Positions 1 to 13,025 of a stretch of DNA of 64,000 nt are shown in pieces. Under the pieces are notes generated by a model that saw only the letters and a program-made list of their open reading frames with translations, did no database searches and was not told the origin of the DNA. The DNA is from Climacium dendroides (lineage: Eukaryota > Streptophyta > Bryopsida > Hypnales > Climaciaceae), in assembly GCA_950106755.1 (NCBI GenBank), contig OX467090.1:13763489-13827488 (forward strand), in the 5' to 3' direction. Position numbers and translations under genes: made by a program. Each line of letters starts with the position of its first letter. Position 1 is the first letter of the stretch.

Positions 1-68
1 TGTTTTGAAATTATGAACCAAGGAGTTTAATGATGTGATTGTGGTTGGCAACACATGATTTTTGAAGG

Positions 69-260
69 ATTGCCATTGTTGGGACTATCAGTGTGGTAGC
101 AAGACCCGGCATCATTGGTCACATTCAAGAGTTGAGTGTTGGTGACTTTGGAGCACTTTTCTACACTTCATTAGTTGGAAGCTCTATTAGCTATGGTGTT
201 TTCTTTTTGAATTGTTGAGGATAAGACTTCCTCGAAGTTCATCAACTTCATGCCCCCAAG
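69..260 (+). pseudogene. EamA-type (drug/metabolite transporter) C-terminal fragment, broken
   Basis: Positions 69-218 read open without an ATG and then hit TGA. The translation contains GDFGALFYTSLVGSSISYG followed by VFFLN. This matches the conserved penultimate membrane region of plant EamA/WAT1-related transporters, where ALLYTS...GSAISYGV is followed by a KLSSLTFLTPM segment. After the stop, another frame gives KTSSKFINFMPP, which resembles that next segment, so a frameshift near 213-218 probably broke the gene. EamA proteins are 10-helix carriers of small metabolites in plastid or plasma membranes. No start, no last helix and no splice sites were found. The 5' part may lie outside the window. 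The match is from memory of the family and the functional call applies only to the ancestor. Confidence 0.5.
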
Positions 261-1270
261 GCCTTACCATACTCCACCAAAGCATAAAAGGTTGTGTGCA
301 GTTACGATCATTCTGAGGCCTTTGTCGCAACGAACCACCTTCGAACCCACCTTGCTCAACCCCATCACAGTCAAAGTCTTCTCCACCAAAGAGACATGCC
401 CACACCAATTTCTTTTTTAATCGAATTGAATGTTTGCTTTCTTTCTATTTGTATGTTTTCAATTGATAGCCACAACACCATCGATAAAACTCTATAGCAT
501 TTATCGTCGGGAATGAAGAAATTGTTAGAGCTAAGAAAGATTCAATGGTTGCCATACGTGTTCAAAGGGGGAGTATTTGTGTGTACACATACTTGCTTTT
601 GTATGTTTAGAATGTCTCAACACTACAAGGCCCACTATTATCTATTCAGAAGTTGAGCGTTATGGCAAACCGATGACAAAGCTTACGAATGAACTAGAAA
701 GTTGAGTGTTACGTCGAGTCGATGATGAGGCTTGATCCTCTTATTCCATTGGCCTTGATTGGTTAAAATCAAGTGGTAGGTGTGAATCTTTAATTACACG
801 AGCATGGATTTATAGTTTTCTACTTCTGATCAGAGATTACTAGCTACAACATTATTTACTTTTCATCTAAGAGTAGGCATCTTTAGAATATTACTATTGA
901 TCTTCTCTGCCACACTGTTCAATTTATCTCAATTGGGTTATTTCATTTTCCGTCCCTACCTTCATAGGAACTGGCGATGGACAGTTTGTTTCAGTGGACA
1001 TGGAAACGCTGTCATACAAGAATGAGTGTAGAGGAGACTTCAACAACAAAAGTAGGCGTAGAGAGACTCGAACTTGCGATAGAATGGGATTTCTATGGAA
1101 ATGGGTTTAGGTTTTTTGAACGTTTCATGTGAAAAAGAGACAGGTGTGAAATTGCAGAATCGAACGGTGAATTCTCTAGCTAGGTGTTATAGACCACATG
1201 AAACAGAATGCATTCGGAAGGTTTGAGCGCATAGGTCTTCTTCGTCACGCTCCCAGGTTATTTCTATGAA
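260..1270. other. Intergenic stretch, no gene recognised
   Basis: Short open frames occur on both strands but none has family-like sequence or convincing splice sites. The DNA is moderately AT-rich and may hold decayed remains of the transporter fragment to the left. Confidence 0.4.
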
Positions 1271-1271
1271 T

Positions 1272-1600
1272 TCAATATGAAAGGAGCCCTTGCCGAAAGA
1301 TTGACCTCCAAGCTGAAGATTTCTGTGTCGAGATTTGTGTTTCTGAAGAGAAAACACTGATCAAGAGAAAAATCATGACGAGAAGGGAAGAGCCTAATAT
1401 GGGTTCGATCGGCGTAGTGCTGTCATGCACAGGCTTTCCTGTGGGGTTGTGCAGCTTGTCCATTACCTTCGACACGAACCCTTCCTTCTTCTTCACAGTA
1501 TCATCACGAGGACCTTCGTGTACGTTTCCATAGCTCCGCCTTGTACGTTCGTCACTCCGGTTGGATTTGTCGGCTGCGAATCGCCATAACCACTTGTCGC
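1272..1600 (-). pseudogene. Possible dehydrin-like (LEA group 2) fragment with a K-segment-like motif
   Basis: On the minus strand one frame reads SYGNVHEGPRDDTVKKK and then EGFVSKVMDKLHNPTGK. The first piece recalls the dehydrin Y-segment (YGNPVH), and KKKEGFVSKVMDKLHN recalls the lysine-rich amphipathic K-segment. Dehydrins are disordered desiccation-stress proteins that bind membranes. The frame then runs into a hydrophobic stretch (LLVMIFLLISVF) that is unlike a dehydrin and may be intron. No in-frame ATG is present; a CAG acceptor-like site lies near 1565. It could be one exon of an intact gene, a relic, or chance. Confidence 0.28.
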
Positions 1601-1879
1601 AGGAGTCTGGTTAGGGTTCCCCGAAGCCCTTAAAAAAATGAAAAAAACCAGAGGGGATTTCAATGCACCCAATACTTTTGCCCCACGTCATAAGTCATTG
1701 GTTCTCCTATGATTCACTGACACAAAGCGGTGACTCTTGTGAACCAGCATCTGAAATCTACGCTACCTGAAATCTACGACACTTGTGTATGACACCTGAA
1801 ATGTACGAATTGACGTCAGAGGTAGTAGTACCAGACCCCACTTTTGCAGATGATTGCCAGCCCATTGCATCTCGTTTTT

Positions 1880-3540
1880 TTGTTTTTTTCCCTCCTCGAC
1901 GCTCGCATTTGCTCTCTTCTGCGAAATTTGAGCTCTCCAGCTCATCGGAGATCAAACCCAGTTTCGCAATTCGGAAAATTTCAGTGCAACTGCACTTCTG
2001 CATGCTGGTAGTTGTCGCAGATCGATATCGATTTCAGTTTCTTTCTGCATTAATTGGTAGCTCCATTCGCGTTTCTTTTCTTGACTGGAGCTTGTGGTCA
2101 TCGAGATTGGTTGCAATACTGTTCAATTTGAGTTCGTGTTGGGATTTTGCTGTTTGATAGAGGTAGTTGAGGTTGAAGAGTGTAGGGGTATGTGTAGGCG
2201 GTGGGATTGAATTCAGGGTTTGAGCAGCGGGGTTCAATGAGCAGTTTGTGCATCATCGTGTGTTTCCTCTTCTCGAGGATTCTGAGAATGCAGCTGGAGG
2301 ATTGGTATGCCTCTGTTCTTTCGTCGAGGTTTCGATCGTAACCGAATGTATTAGTTTTCCAAAGACGTGGTGGAAATCCCAGGCTATGGAGAAGTGACAG
2401 CAAGAGGATTGCGAAGCGTAAGCTAGGGTATGTTTTTTTTACCCCTTCTTGATGTCCGCTTCTCTTCTTGTTTATCTCCAAAACCTAAGCTCACAATTTG
2501 GTTGGGAAGCGGCCTATGCGTTGGCCGTTTCTCCGGCGTTTGGGAAGCCCTAAATTTGGGAGCTCCATTTTAGGGCTTGCAAAACACTCCACCCTCTCTA
2601 ATTGCCCTGTCCTAAGTTCTTAACATGTGTTCACATGTGTTGAGACGTGGAAGTTGCGTAATCAGATTCTCAGGATATATAAACAGGGAATGTGCAATTA
2701 GAAGGTGTGCAATGAGAGAGTCGATTGTGTATCCCAAATTTTCCTAATTAGGTCTGGAAGCTACTAGACTGGATTTTGGACATGGATAAGTAAGCAATTT
2801 TTATTGCAAAGGAATCTATCGTAAGGTAGAAAATACTATTTGCACACTTTCATACATGCCTGCAGCACATTTGGGGTATGCTTTCATTTTTAGATCACTA
2901 TAAAGATAGAGCTATGGAGAGATCACTTTGGGCTAATAGACACGCGTGAGATCAATTTTTATAAATTTCTTATGCAATTTACTAAAATTAACATTATACA
3001 GCCCTGGTTTTATTCAAAGATCATCAGAGGCCATATGCATGTAGGCAAGTCATGCTTATCCACCTTGCAAGGTGAAGGGCAACGAAGTGCTGAATGAATA
3101 GATGAGTTGTTGGTAACAGGAGTCAGTATTGTAAGTTAGATGGGATCAGGTCCCAGCGGTTTTAGTTAATATCTTCTCGATGTGCTGCAGGCATGTACAA
3201 GAGTGCAAGAATGGAAGCAGTGACCCACACAACGTGGAGAGGAATGCTTCTGACAGCAAAAATCTGCTCATGAAGTACTGACTTAACATGTCCATGTATG
3301 CCTGGAACTAGAAATTCTGTGCAGGGGAGATGGCAGGGTCTGTAACAAAGGTCCAGGGAACTGGTTGCTTGCTAGATCAGGGTACATCTAAAACTATGGT
3401 ATGGAGGTATGTTATGATATTTTCAGCTTTTGCAGAGAGTAGACTCATAGAGTAATATTTTTGTCTCTGTAAAAGACAGTACTTGTGTGCCTCACTTGGG
3501 ATGGCTTGATGTGTATGATAATACAAAGCCAAAGCCGGCT
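1880..3540 (+). other. Possible transcribed region with a last-exon candidate, gene not recognised
   Basis: The base composition is less AT-rich than its surroundings, with pyrimidine-rich leader-like DNA at 1880-2060 and several GTATG donor-like sites (about 2308 and 2428). A good acceptor (CTGCAG) at 3185-3190 precedes a 90-base open stretch ending in TGA at 3279-3281. It reads HVQECKNGSSDPHNVERNAS and then DSKNLLMKY, in the style of a C-terminal exon. I could not link it to upstream coding exons. It could be a short gene, a noncoding transcript or a relic. Confidence 0.2.
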
Positions 3541-4620
3541 ATTTATATTTCCTGTAATCCTGTTTCAGTAATTGTGATTCAGCTGATTCAGTGTCCGGAG
3601 TGCTCTCTCTCCAAAATGAATGAGAAGGAAGATCTCAAACTACATCACAGGTTGTGAGGCTACAATCACTCTCAAAACTGGGTTTGAGTTTCTATTAAGT
3701 TATGGGTATTTGTATTTGAAGAATTGTACCGCAGTGAAAAAGAGTGCATATATATTGTATGCCGCTGCACATTTATATTAAAAAAAATTGAACATGGATT
3801 GATTATAATTTGTAGTGTACTCACCAAGTTTCAAAACTGAGATCATGGCTTTACCTTAAGGTAGGACCACCCATTCCTGATCAGGGACCCATGGTGTGAG
3901 AAACTGAAGAGGGGCTGGGACTCATTTCAGTTTTTTAATTTATTTTGGGTGGCTGTAATATTTTTATTTTTTTATGGTTGAGAGTAATGGCTGTAGCCGA
4001 ACTGGACAGCCAGGTGTAACATAAGTATGACAACGCCAAATTTGAAATGGTGACATACATAAATGGAAACATAATGAGCAGTGTTAGTAGCATCTTGTAC
4101 TTTATTTGTAGAATATTGTTCATGAATTAGACACATAGGTGTTCATGGAAATGAAAGATTGTTTGGGTAATTTAGGGTTTAGTGAATGGGTCATTCACAA
4201 ATTTGTACTTTGGTTTTAGAAGCATGTTTCATGCCTTTTGAAAAGTCTTTGTAAATGACTGATGCTTAACATCGTGCCTTGTAATGTGCTTCGAGATATG
4301 TTAGTATGAGAATACAGTGTGGTAGTGGATCTAAGTTTCAAGCAAATTGAAGTGAGTGTAGATATCAATGTGTGTCACAATGTGCCTTCTACTATTTTCA
4401 CAAGATTGATGTCCACATTTGCAATGGATTAGTAATGAAGTAATGAATTCCAATGGTTGTTGCTATCATCTTGGGATTGCAATAGTTGTCTTCATCAATG
4501 AATCAAATTGCAAATACAGTGAAGTGAAGAAGAAATCTTCACAAGATGGCATTACAAGTAGCTTCCTAGACATGTGAGGAAGAGCCTTAGTTTGTTGTTG
4601 ACAATGGGTTGAGCAATACT
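3541..4620. other. Intergenic, nothing recognised
   Basis: AT-rich DNA with stops in all frames at short intervals. I see no repeat structure or coding signal here. Confidence 0.5.
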
Positions 4621-4621
4621 A

Positions 4622-6110
4622 ATGGCTCAAGACAGTTCTACAAACATTGACGATTTGCAGGAGCACTTGGATGATGAGAGTTTGCAGTAACTTTGATAAA
4701 GTAGGGGAAATAAGGTGGTGTGCACCAATCAAGTAGCAGTAGACAACAACGAGCAAGGGGCATCACAGATGTCAAGACCTAAGGTACGTGAAAATGAAAA
4801 TTTAATTGCACTACAAGTTTGTAGCTATTGAAATGAACAACTAACTATGTAGTTCAATAAAAAGACTAACAATTCAAAATAAAAAACACGCATGCACCTG
4901 TGCAAATAGAAAATTCATGTCCATTGAACTTGAAGTTGTAGTAAATGGCCTCATGAATATAAGTCCGACCTTCACCTCTAGCTTCAGAAATTGAAATGAT
5001 GACCAATCTTGTCCACAAGCGATGAAAATTACAGCATGGTATATTACTCAATCACAATAATACTTCTAAGCTTTGCGGGTGCTAGAATCCTTATTCTAGA
5101 ATGACATGGTATAAGAAAGCGGAAGGCAACAAGACAGATGGACACATGGATGAACGACTAGCTTAAAGAAACTTTAGAGGAAACTAAAGAAGGCAATAGC
5201 ATCTGGGTTGCGTCACAAAAGTTTGCCATTCCATACTCCAAACTTTGTAACTAGTACTATGGTCTATGGTCTTCACAAAAGCACGGCCTTCCAGTTGTTT
5301 TGATTCCATAAGAAGAAAAACAATTAGAGGACTATGTTCTTGCCATGTGCGACATGGATTTTAGATTGATCCCTACTGCATTGAGGTCTATGACATGACT
5401 AGTATAAGATGGATTCCCTTTCAAAATAGAAATCTAGATAAAAGTTGGCTAAAGTGGTGGCAACGACGTCATCCTTAATTGACCCTGTAGGTGGTGGAGG
5501 CGTTATCTACGGCAAGCACTTAGGGCTTAAAAGTTGCAAATGTAGGCACTTTCTATAATAACTTGGACTATTTGTATACAATAGAAGCCTATATAATAGA
5601 CATGATTTGGAACTGTAGCGAGATAAAGGTGCAAGCAGAGAGAAATGGAGGAGCACGCATGTTAGCTTTGAGAGGAACTCAAAGCATCCATTCTATAGTG
5701 CTTGGCAAGAAGGAATGGATGTCTATATTAGTTTGCATCAATGCAGCAAGCACAACTATTCCTTCTTAATACATTTTCAAAGGCAAACGCATCCACAAAA
5801 ACTACATTGAACGTTGTGAAGATGCAAGAAAAAACATGGATGACAACATATTTTTTTGTCAACTTGGCTTTCTCATTTCATCAAGAATGTAAATGACATG
5901 GGAGGAATTTCATTAGAGGGACGACACCTCTTCATTCTCAATAGCCACAACAGTCATGTGACATTGGAGGTGACATGTCGTGCAAAATCAGTTGGACTAG
6001 ATGTTGCCATCTTTCCATCATTTACCTCGCACTCCTTACAATCACTCAATTGTAGCATTTTCAGACCTTTCAAACATCATTTCAAGACCTATTATGATTA
6101 CTAGACTAGT
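4622..6110 (+). pseudogene. Decayed pogo/Tigger-like DDE transposase
   Basis: Fragments in shifting frames match the DDE_1 (pogo/Tigger/jerky-type) transposases of Tc1/mariner-like elements. Around 5200 the translation gives SIWVASQKFAIPYSKL and then GLPVVLIP. Around 5650-5810 it gives RNGGARMLALRGTQSIHSI, EWMSILVCINAASTTIPS and YIFKGKRIHKNYIERCED. At 5850-6100 it gives WLSHFIKNV, HLFILNSHNSHVTLEV, FPSFTSHSLQSLN and FRPFKHHFKTYYDY. The catalytic aspartates appear lost: the usual DET reads SEI, and the usual LDGHGSH reads LNSHNSH. At least six in-frame stops and several frameshifts break it. ATG GCT CAA at 4622 may be the ancestral start, followed by an intron-like gap from about 4775. A basic tail-like region continues to roughly 6980. 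Terminal inverted repeats were not located. Confidence 0.75.
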
Positions 6111-6990
6111 AGGAATGTAGGGGAATCATTGTCGAAAGAAACTTTGGCTCATTGGATTCATTTAATTCTATAGAAGGCCCTTTCAACCAAAGCAACATGG
6201 CCAAGATAGGAAACAAAGCTGGTAGTTTGAAAATACAAGAAGGAAATGACAATGACAAGGAAGTACATGTTGATGAAGACCTCACAATAGAGTTGGAGGA
6301 GGAACAATAGCCATTGGTACAACATTTTTTTGTAGATGGTGATTAAACCAATCCCAGTGAGCCGTTGTAGATGGGCACCAATGACCCTGCAACTCACTTT
6401 GTTTAGTCCCTCACGCGCTTCCTCGCCTTGCCAATATTGACACCACGACTATGTACTAAGGAATGGAGTGAAGCTATGGATTTCAACGGGTCCCTTATGT
6501 TGACGTCTAACGTATATATCAATACTGCAATGCAAAAGAGACAAGCGAAGATCCATGCAGTTGAATAGTAGAAATGTAATCGTATAAAGAAGGAGGAGTG
6601 AAAAAATTCAAAGCTATGCAACAGAAAGAAAAAAATGTGAATGTGAGGCAGCCTGTGCAGCTAAAGAAATGCAATGATAAGTAGCCTGTACGTAGCATGA
6701 AGTTGGAAAAGCAAGGAAATCATCTGAGTGTCTACAGGCTAAATGAAAGAAGGTCTTACAGCTAGCAAAGGCATAAGAGGACCAGCAAGTGCATCCTTTG
6801 AATATTCATAGCAACAAAAATGACATACTTAACAGGATAGGATCCTTACCTTGGTCCACCATACTTCCCTTACTATACTGGTTCTTCATCATAGTGGAAG
6901 CCTTTTCCACAAGTCATCAATCCTCTACATTGTCCATTGCCTATGAGACTAGAAGCAACACTCCCATATCTTATTCCTAGCATGTATGCT
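6111..6990 (+). pseudogene. Probable 3' tail of the same transposase relic
   Basis: After the DDE core the plus strand keeps short open pieces rich in K, Q and E, for example VKKFKAMQQKEKNVNVRQ near 6600. This fits the basic, charged tail that often follows the catalytic core in pogo-type transposases. Stops are frequent. Assignment rests on position and composition only. Confidence 0.35.
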
Positions 6991-9900
6991 TACTTATCAC
7001 CAACAATGCAACTTATTTGGCCCTAAAATTCTACACAAGGAACAACTTTTGCGCTTGCAAGGGAAGGTGTGGTAGATGCTGCAAATTCTTAAAACTTTGG
7101 TGGTGCTAGAAACTATACAAATGAGCGGGAATTGCTGCAAAAACAAGGCATCTTTAGAGCGGCTTTTGGAGTTGTTGCAAGTACATCAACGGATAGGGCC
7201 ATGAACACCAATACATCCACTACATTTAGATCCTAGTGACTTTTGTTGTTACTCTTACATCCATGTTTGACTGCTTTTCAATTTTAGTATGAGGGCTACC
7301 ATGAGCCTTCATGCTACCTAACAATTGTCATACATGTCAGTCATTTTGCATATCCCACTAAACAACTACTACTAACTGAAAGACCATTTTTGCATGACTC
7401 TCCATATTAGGCATAGAATAAGGCCAACTTTGACCTTCGAAAATTCCTAATAATTCCAAATCAAGTAATAAAATTATCGAAGTTTTAATAGTCCTCCTCT
7501 TTTCAATCTCTTCATTTACAGAAATATCTGCTTCGTCTTACAAAATTTCTCATCTCATTCAAATTGCTTAAATGATTGGTTATAGATGGTCCTACCTTAT
7601 ATGATCTTCAAATTGGACTACTATTGAAGAAAAATAAATGCATGCCTTTAAAATAGAGACTGGGGTCTTCACTAAGACATCTCAAAAGTCTTTAGTTAAG
7701 TTATCTATTAATTATGGATTATTTCAGTGTTACTTTAATTAATCGATGATTGCAAACTAATAATTATTTTGTCAATGCCAAAATAACATTGAAGGCACTA
7801 TTGTACTTATATCATTTTATTCACATTATATTCTAATTTATTTACATTTCATTTGTATGGTTTTAGCAATCAGGTAGTTTTAGAATGAAATTGATTTTTG
7901 TTTTAGTGCAAAAACATAATCCAATATCCATGTAATCAAAATGATGAAACTACAATGGTGATGTAGAACTCTTTTGATGTTGCTAGAGTGACTTTCTATG
8001 GGGGTGCACAATGCAAAAATCCTTGAAACCATGTGAGAGCAAAGAAAGGATCCTTTTGGATAGTTTTATTATGTTCCTTAAAAAATTTATCTAGAGAATA
8101 TTTTAAAAATAAGCATTGTATATTCTTAAATTTTGAAATATTCAAAAATTGAATAATATTATGGCAATATGATGACCATATTTGTTATACTAAAACTTTT
8201 TGTAGATAGAATGTTAAATATTACAAATTCATTTACAAAAGTAATAATTAAAACCAAGAATAAATAATGCTCAAATAGTGATTCTAAAATGAAATTTTAA
8301 AAGTTGGTGTTGTTACCTATTTATAAAAAAATACTAATAAAGAGATAAAGCGGTTTATCTTCGAGTCAAAATAAAAATGAGACAGCGAAAAGTCTCAATA
8401 CAACAAATATGACCTTTATGTACCGTATTACTTCATCCCCCATTTAAATATCCTTTACAAGTTCTGCTAGCTATGGGGCCTAAATTTTATAGTAAGTGCC
8501 TCCTTAGAATGACTTTTAGTATATACATATCAACTAATTAAGAAATCATTAAAGTCATGAAATCAACATTGCAACTATTAGTAGTTAGACAATAAGGACT
8601 TTTATAGTGGAGAGACAACTAATGTTGATTAAATAAGAGCATTGAAGTATGTTGAAGAGGGACTTGTAGTTCAATTATAGTTTTGTGCTAAGGTATTTTT
8701 TATTTTGTCTTTGTCAAGTTTGTAAAACTCAAGTTATAATTGAAGCCATACTTGAGTTTTACAATGATGAATTTATTTTATTTCTAAATTTTATTAGTGT
8801 ATTGCAATTTCCAAAGAAAAAAGTTAAAAAATTTGACCCCTCCCTCCAATTAGATTTAGCCTAAGATTGGAAGAATAGAAAAATTGTTCTTTGAACCTTC
8901 AGTGGATGTAGGATGATAAACACTTAACTCATATTGACTAGAAGATTTGTTAATTTATTTTATATAGTGATTTTATAAGCTATTTAAGTGTTTGAAACTA
9001 AAAACAATAGTCAAACACTCACAATAAACCTTAAAACAATGGAGTTAAAAAGGCATTGACCAAAAGACCTTAGTTGTAGTAGAACAATTTTTAGAACTAG
9101 TACAAAATATCAAACTTTTGAAATTAGAGTCTGTATACTACTTTCAAAATTGAAATCCTAAATTAAAATTTTTATGATTTTATTTTATAAGATGAGTTGT
9201 ATTTATAAAATTTATAAAAGGTAATTAACTGATTAAATTCTACAATAAACATTAAAAATGAAAGAAATTTGTCTATGCTCATAAATGAACTCATTACCCA
9301 ATTATTTTATCCATAGTAGTAACCAAATTAACTTTCTTACATAATGTTGTATAGTTACAAATTATCACAAACACAATACATCATTTAGTTATAACTATTA
9401 GTCAAACCTTCAATCAAAATCAAAACAATAAAGTGTCAAAAACACCCTCTCCATGAAAAAAAATACAAATACTACTCACACAAGTTAATCAAGCCTCTCT
9501 TACTCTACCATGGGAAAATTCAAGAATGCACATACATTTAAGAGAAAACTCAAAGCTCTAGAAGTGGCAAAAACACCATAGCCACAAATCCTTATAACAA
9601 AAGAGCATTTTCTAAAACTTACACAACTTGACTTTACAAGAATGTCAAGTCAAAGAAACCTCTTTGCATGAAAACTCCAAAACCTAGTTGACCAAAATAA
9701 AACATCAACTCCACTTGAGTTGATCCTCTAATGATTAAAGACTTTATAAACACATGGTCTAAGAAAATCATCATAGCCCATTTAATAACACACCATGATG
9801 TAGTTTAATCCTAGATACCACATCTTGTAACAATAACCAAAGCAACACCCCACTACCATTGATGAGTAATGTTATCAAAGATATGTTCACATCAAAGACA

Positions 9901-11100
9901 AGAATATATGACTCAAGAAGTCAAGATTTCAAATTCAACTTCAGTATTCTTGCCAAAGGAGGAAATCTTCACCCAAATGTAATGTGATACATAACCAACA
10001 AAATGCATCTTAATTCTTAAAAAAATTATATTTTACCTTGATCTTCAAAACAAAATGATATTTGGAAGGAATTCAACAGTGAAGGTATTTACACATTAGA
10101 AAGTGGGTTCTTTATCCCTTATTCACCATTCAAAAGTTATGTTTACCCTTTGAATGAACAAGCTCTCAACATATTTTTCCTTACATGACTATTATATTTT
10201 AGACTCTATTTATTGTCATATGATTAAAATTAATACCCCCACCTTTTCATCATTGATGGTGTGAATTTACACAAAAGATCAAAGCAAAAAGAAGAATGCA
10301 TTGAGAACAAATATATATTGAAAAACCATGAAGAATGATCATCATATGAATCAATGTGGATTGAAAAGTGATCAACAAACTAATTTCACCTTCACACCTC
10401 AAATCTTATCTTGCACCTTAGCATTCATCACTAGAATTGGATTCAACTCCACAATTTTCACCTTGTCAAATGTATGTTAAAACTTGTCCTCAATTTTATT
10501 GTGGTTGGTTAATTTTCACCCCACAGTACTCCAACGTTCAATTTTTGGGTGACAAATAGATTGAAATTAATGTTTCTTTTTCATTTTTGCTTAATTGAAA
10601 GTCATTTTAATTTATAAAGAGTCATATTAAGTTGTTGTTCTATCTAATGGTTGGATTTGGTGTTATTAGAATGTATATATTTTTTAAATTACATATGTAC
10701 AAGTATGTAAAGTAGCTGAGTGAGACAAAATTGTACTAACTCTAATTCATGATTGGATTTGCAAAAATAAGGTCACAGATTTAAAGAACCAAAAAAATTC
10801 AAAAAATCACTAGGTCAAGAGAACCTCATTTCAAATCCACTCAAAAAATATTTCTTCAAAAAATGAAAACATTGTATTGTAATGAAATTTAGAAGGAATT
10901 TCAAAAATTTCTCTATCAAAATTTATTAAAAAAACACATTGTTAATAGTATTGGTGAATCTAATTGTATATAGATGGAATCTACAATTTTTGTTTGAATA
11001 TCAATTCCAAAATATTCATCCAAATAGTACTACATGATGATTTTTCTCAAATTGTCAATTTTAGAGAAAACTCTATACATTATGCAATTAACCTCTAAAA
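6991..11100. other. AT-rich intergenic DNA, no gene seen
   Basis: Long AT-rich stretch with no open frame of note on either strand. A small hairpin lies near 8729-8764 (GTAAAACTCAAG and its complement). No coding, RNA or transposon-end signal was recognised. Confidence 0.5.
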
Positions 11101-11850
11101 GTTTTTGACTATGTTTTCACCAAAAATGCTCCAAAACTGCCATCTCTAGTTCAAGTACCAAATTTTAGAAAAAAACAATATATTTTGATGCATATAACCA
11201 CTATAGGATCTTGTAGTACATTGATTTGAAAAGATTTGGAAATAACTTCAAAAATTTCCATCTTGTGGATTGCAAGATATTAGTGTTTGAAGTGACAAAA
11301 TTCCTTTTTTAGGCCTTGTGAAAAACAAGGTAGTTGCACTTCGCAAGGCCACACTTATATGAAAAAATGTTCAAAATGGTGGTGCCTTTTAAGATTTATT
11401 TTTCAAGACAAGTTGGCTATATGCTTGAAGAAATTCAGATAATTTGAAATTGTATATGTGGAAAAAATATAATAAGTAGAAAGAAGTAGAAAATACTAAA
11501 TTGTTAAGAATTTACTTATGGAATTGAAAAATGCCAATGCAATGGTTGTAATGTTGTAATAAACAATCTACATCCTATGATTTTATTTATTTAAATATTG
11601 AAAATTGAGTTAAATAAAGGATTTAATCAAAATGGAATGATTCAAAGCTTCACATATATATATATGATCTAGGAAACAAAGTTCAAATTTTTATTTCTTA
11701 GAAAAGAGATTTTTTTGAGTAGCCAGTCGAGTAATAAAAATAATCTTGCAATAATTTTTGATATGTAGTCAAAATTTATAAAAATTGTCGTATCTTAAAG
11801 CTATTCTTTGGGTACATGTTGTGTGAAAATTTTGAAGAAAAATAAATTCA
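11100..11850 (-). repeat. Dispersed noncoding repeat, copy A (inverted relative to copies B and C)
   Basis: Read as reverse complement, this block matches 30270-31065 along most of its length and 32100-32395 over part of it. Shared stretches include TCTTGCAATC(C/T)ACA, (A)AGATCCTA and CACTTCAAA(T/C)(G/A)CTA, plus an A/T-rich flank ending near GAAATTTTCATACAACATGT. Divergence by eye is substantial, so it is an old family. No open frame is conserved among copies, which suggests a noncoding element or the decayed body of one. Confidence 0.7.
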
Positions 11851-12305
11851 AATTCAATTAGAAGTGAGTTGTCCAAAATCACTATATTGCCAAAAAAACG
11901 TAGTTTGGTCCTTCAGGGTATAAGTATCATTATAGTTCCTAATTAATTTGGAATCTACAAATCCAAGATAAAATTTTCAAATTTGATCATCAAGATATAA
12001 ATAACAGGTTCTAAACTTTTCATCAAAGTGAAAGTTGTTGAACCAACTAGTCCTTATTACGAAGTAATGCACTTAATTGTGACATGTTTCTATAACCAAC
12101 CCCTTCAAGATTCGTATATAAATTGTATAGCCTCCATTCATGAGAGACTAGGTAGGGTCAATTATTGATAAATATATTTTTAGCACTTTGAAAATGCATT
12201 ATTTGTTCATAAAAATGCATTTAGAGAGAATCTCTAATCTCCTTTCGACTACATACAAGTTCCAAACAAAAAAATTTACAATTCTTTATTACTAGGAATC
12301 ATGCT

Positions 12306-12695
12306 TAAAACGTCTTCAAACATGGAAAGCAGAGTTTGGTAGTATAATATGTGGTGCTTGGAAACATGGGAAGTCTTGGTCATTGAATCCAAGATCAACA
12401 ATGCATACTTCAACGAGAAAGTATCATAGGCTTTTCAAGTAGTCTCAAAGTGCTAGTTTGGAGAAGGAAGTGATGGGATTGCTTCAAGGGAAGCTTTGTG
12501 GGATATGTTTTATTCTTGACAATGGCCCCACCCACGAATGTTTTTGTCAACCTACCATAACAGCTACCTATTGAAGATGCCTTTTGTATGATTATGAATC
12601 GTTGACCTTGGATGCAACAACTGAAGCTTTCCATGTTTCCAAGCACCACATATTGTACCAAACTCTACTTTCCACAATTCAAAACGTTTCAGGAT
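12306..12695. repeat. Inverted repeat of a decayed coding fragment
   Basis: The left arm (about 12306-12430, plus strand) and right arm (about 12565-12690, minus strand) are diverged inverted copies. Both read as protein: the left as KRLQTWKAEFGSIICGAWKH, the right as KRFELWKVEFGTICGAWKHG. The left arm's frame continues past one TAG with SLEKEVMGLLQGKLCGICF before a final stop. The preserved similarity at amino-acid level suggests both come from a coding gene, which I do not recognise. A transcript across it would fold into a long hairpin. Confidence 0.65.
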
Positions 12696-13025
12696 CAATT
12701 TCCAAATCCCCCTATAGACACATTCACCATGGGAAAGATAGCTCAAGGTTTGGATCTCTACAAAGATCGTGGCTAGACTTTTTTTTCTACAAGTGTAGAA
12801 CCTAAGTACGAGGTTTCCATTGAGGGTAGAGTCAAGTCCAATGAATTGCAAAATCCTTCATGTTTTGAACTTTATTCATACGAATTTAGGTGTCACAACC
12901 TTAAATGTTAAAGAATGATGTAGGACAGAGTTTGAACTTGATGTTTTGAGTGCAAACTTGATGTTTCAAGGACCAAAGGCTGGAAAGCTCTATAACATGG
13001 ACAATTGGTGCTACTTGGCAAATGA

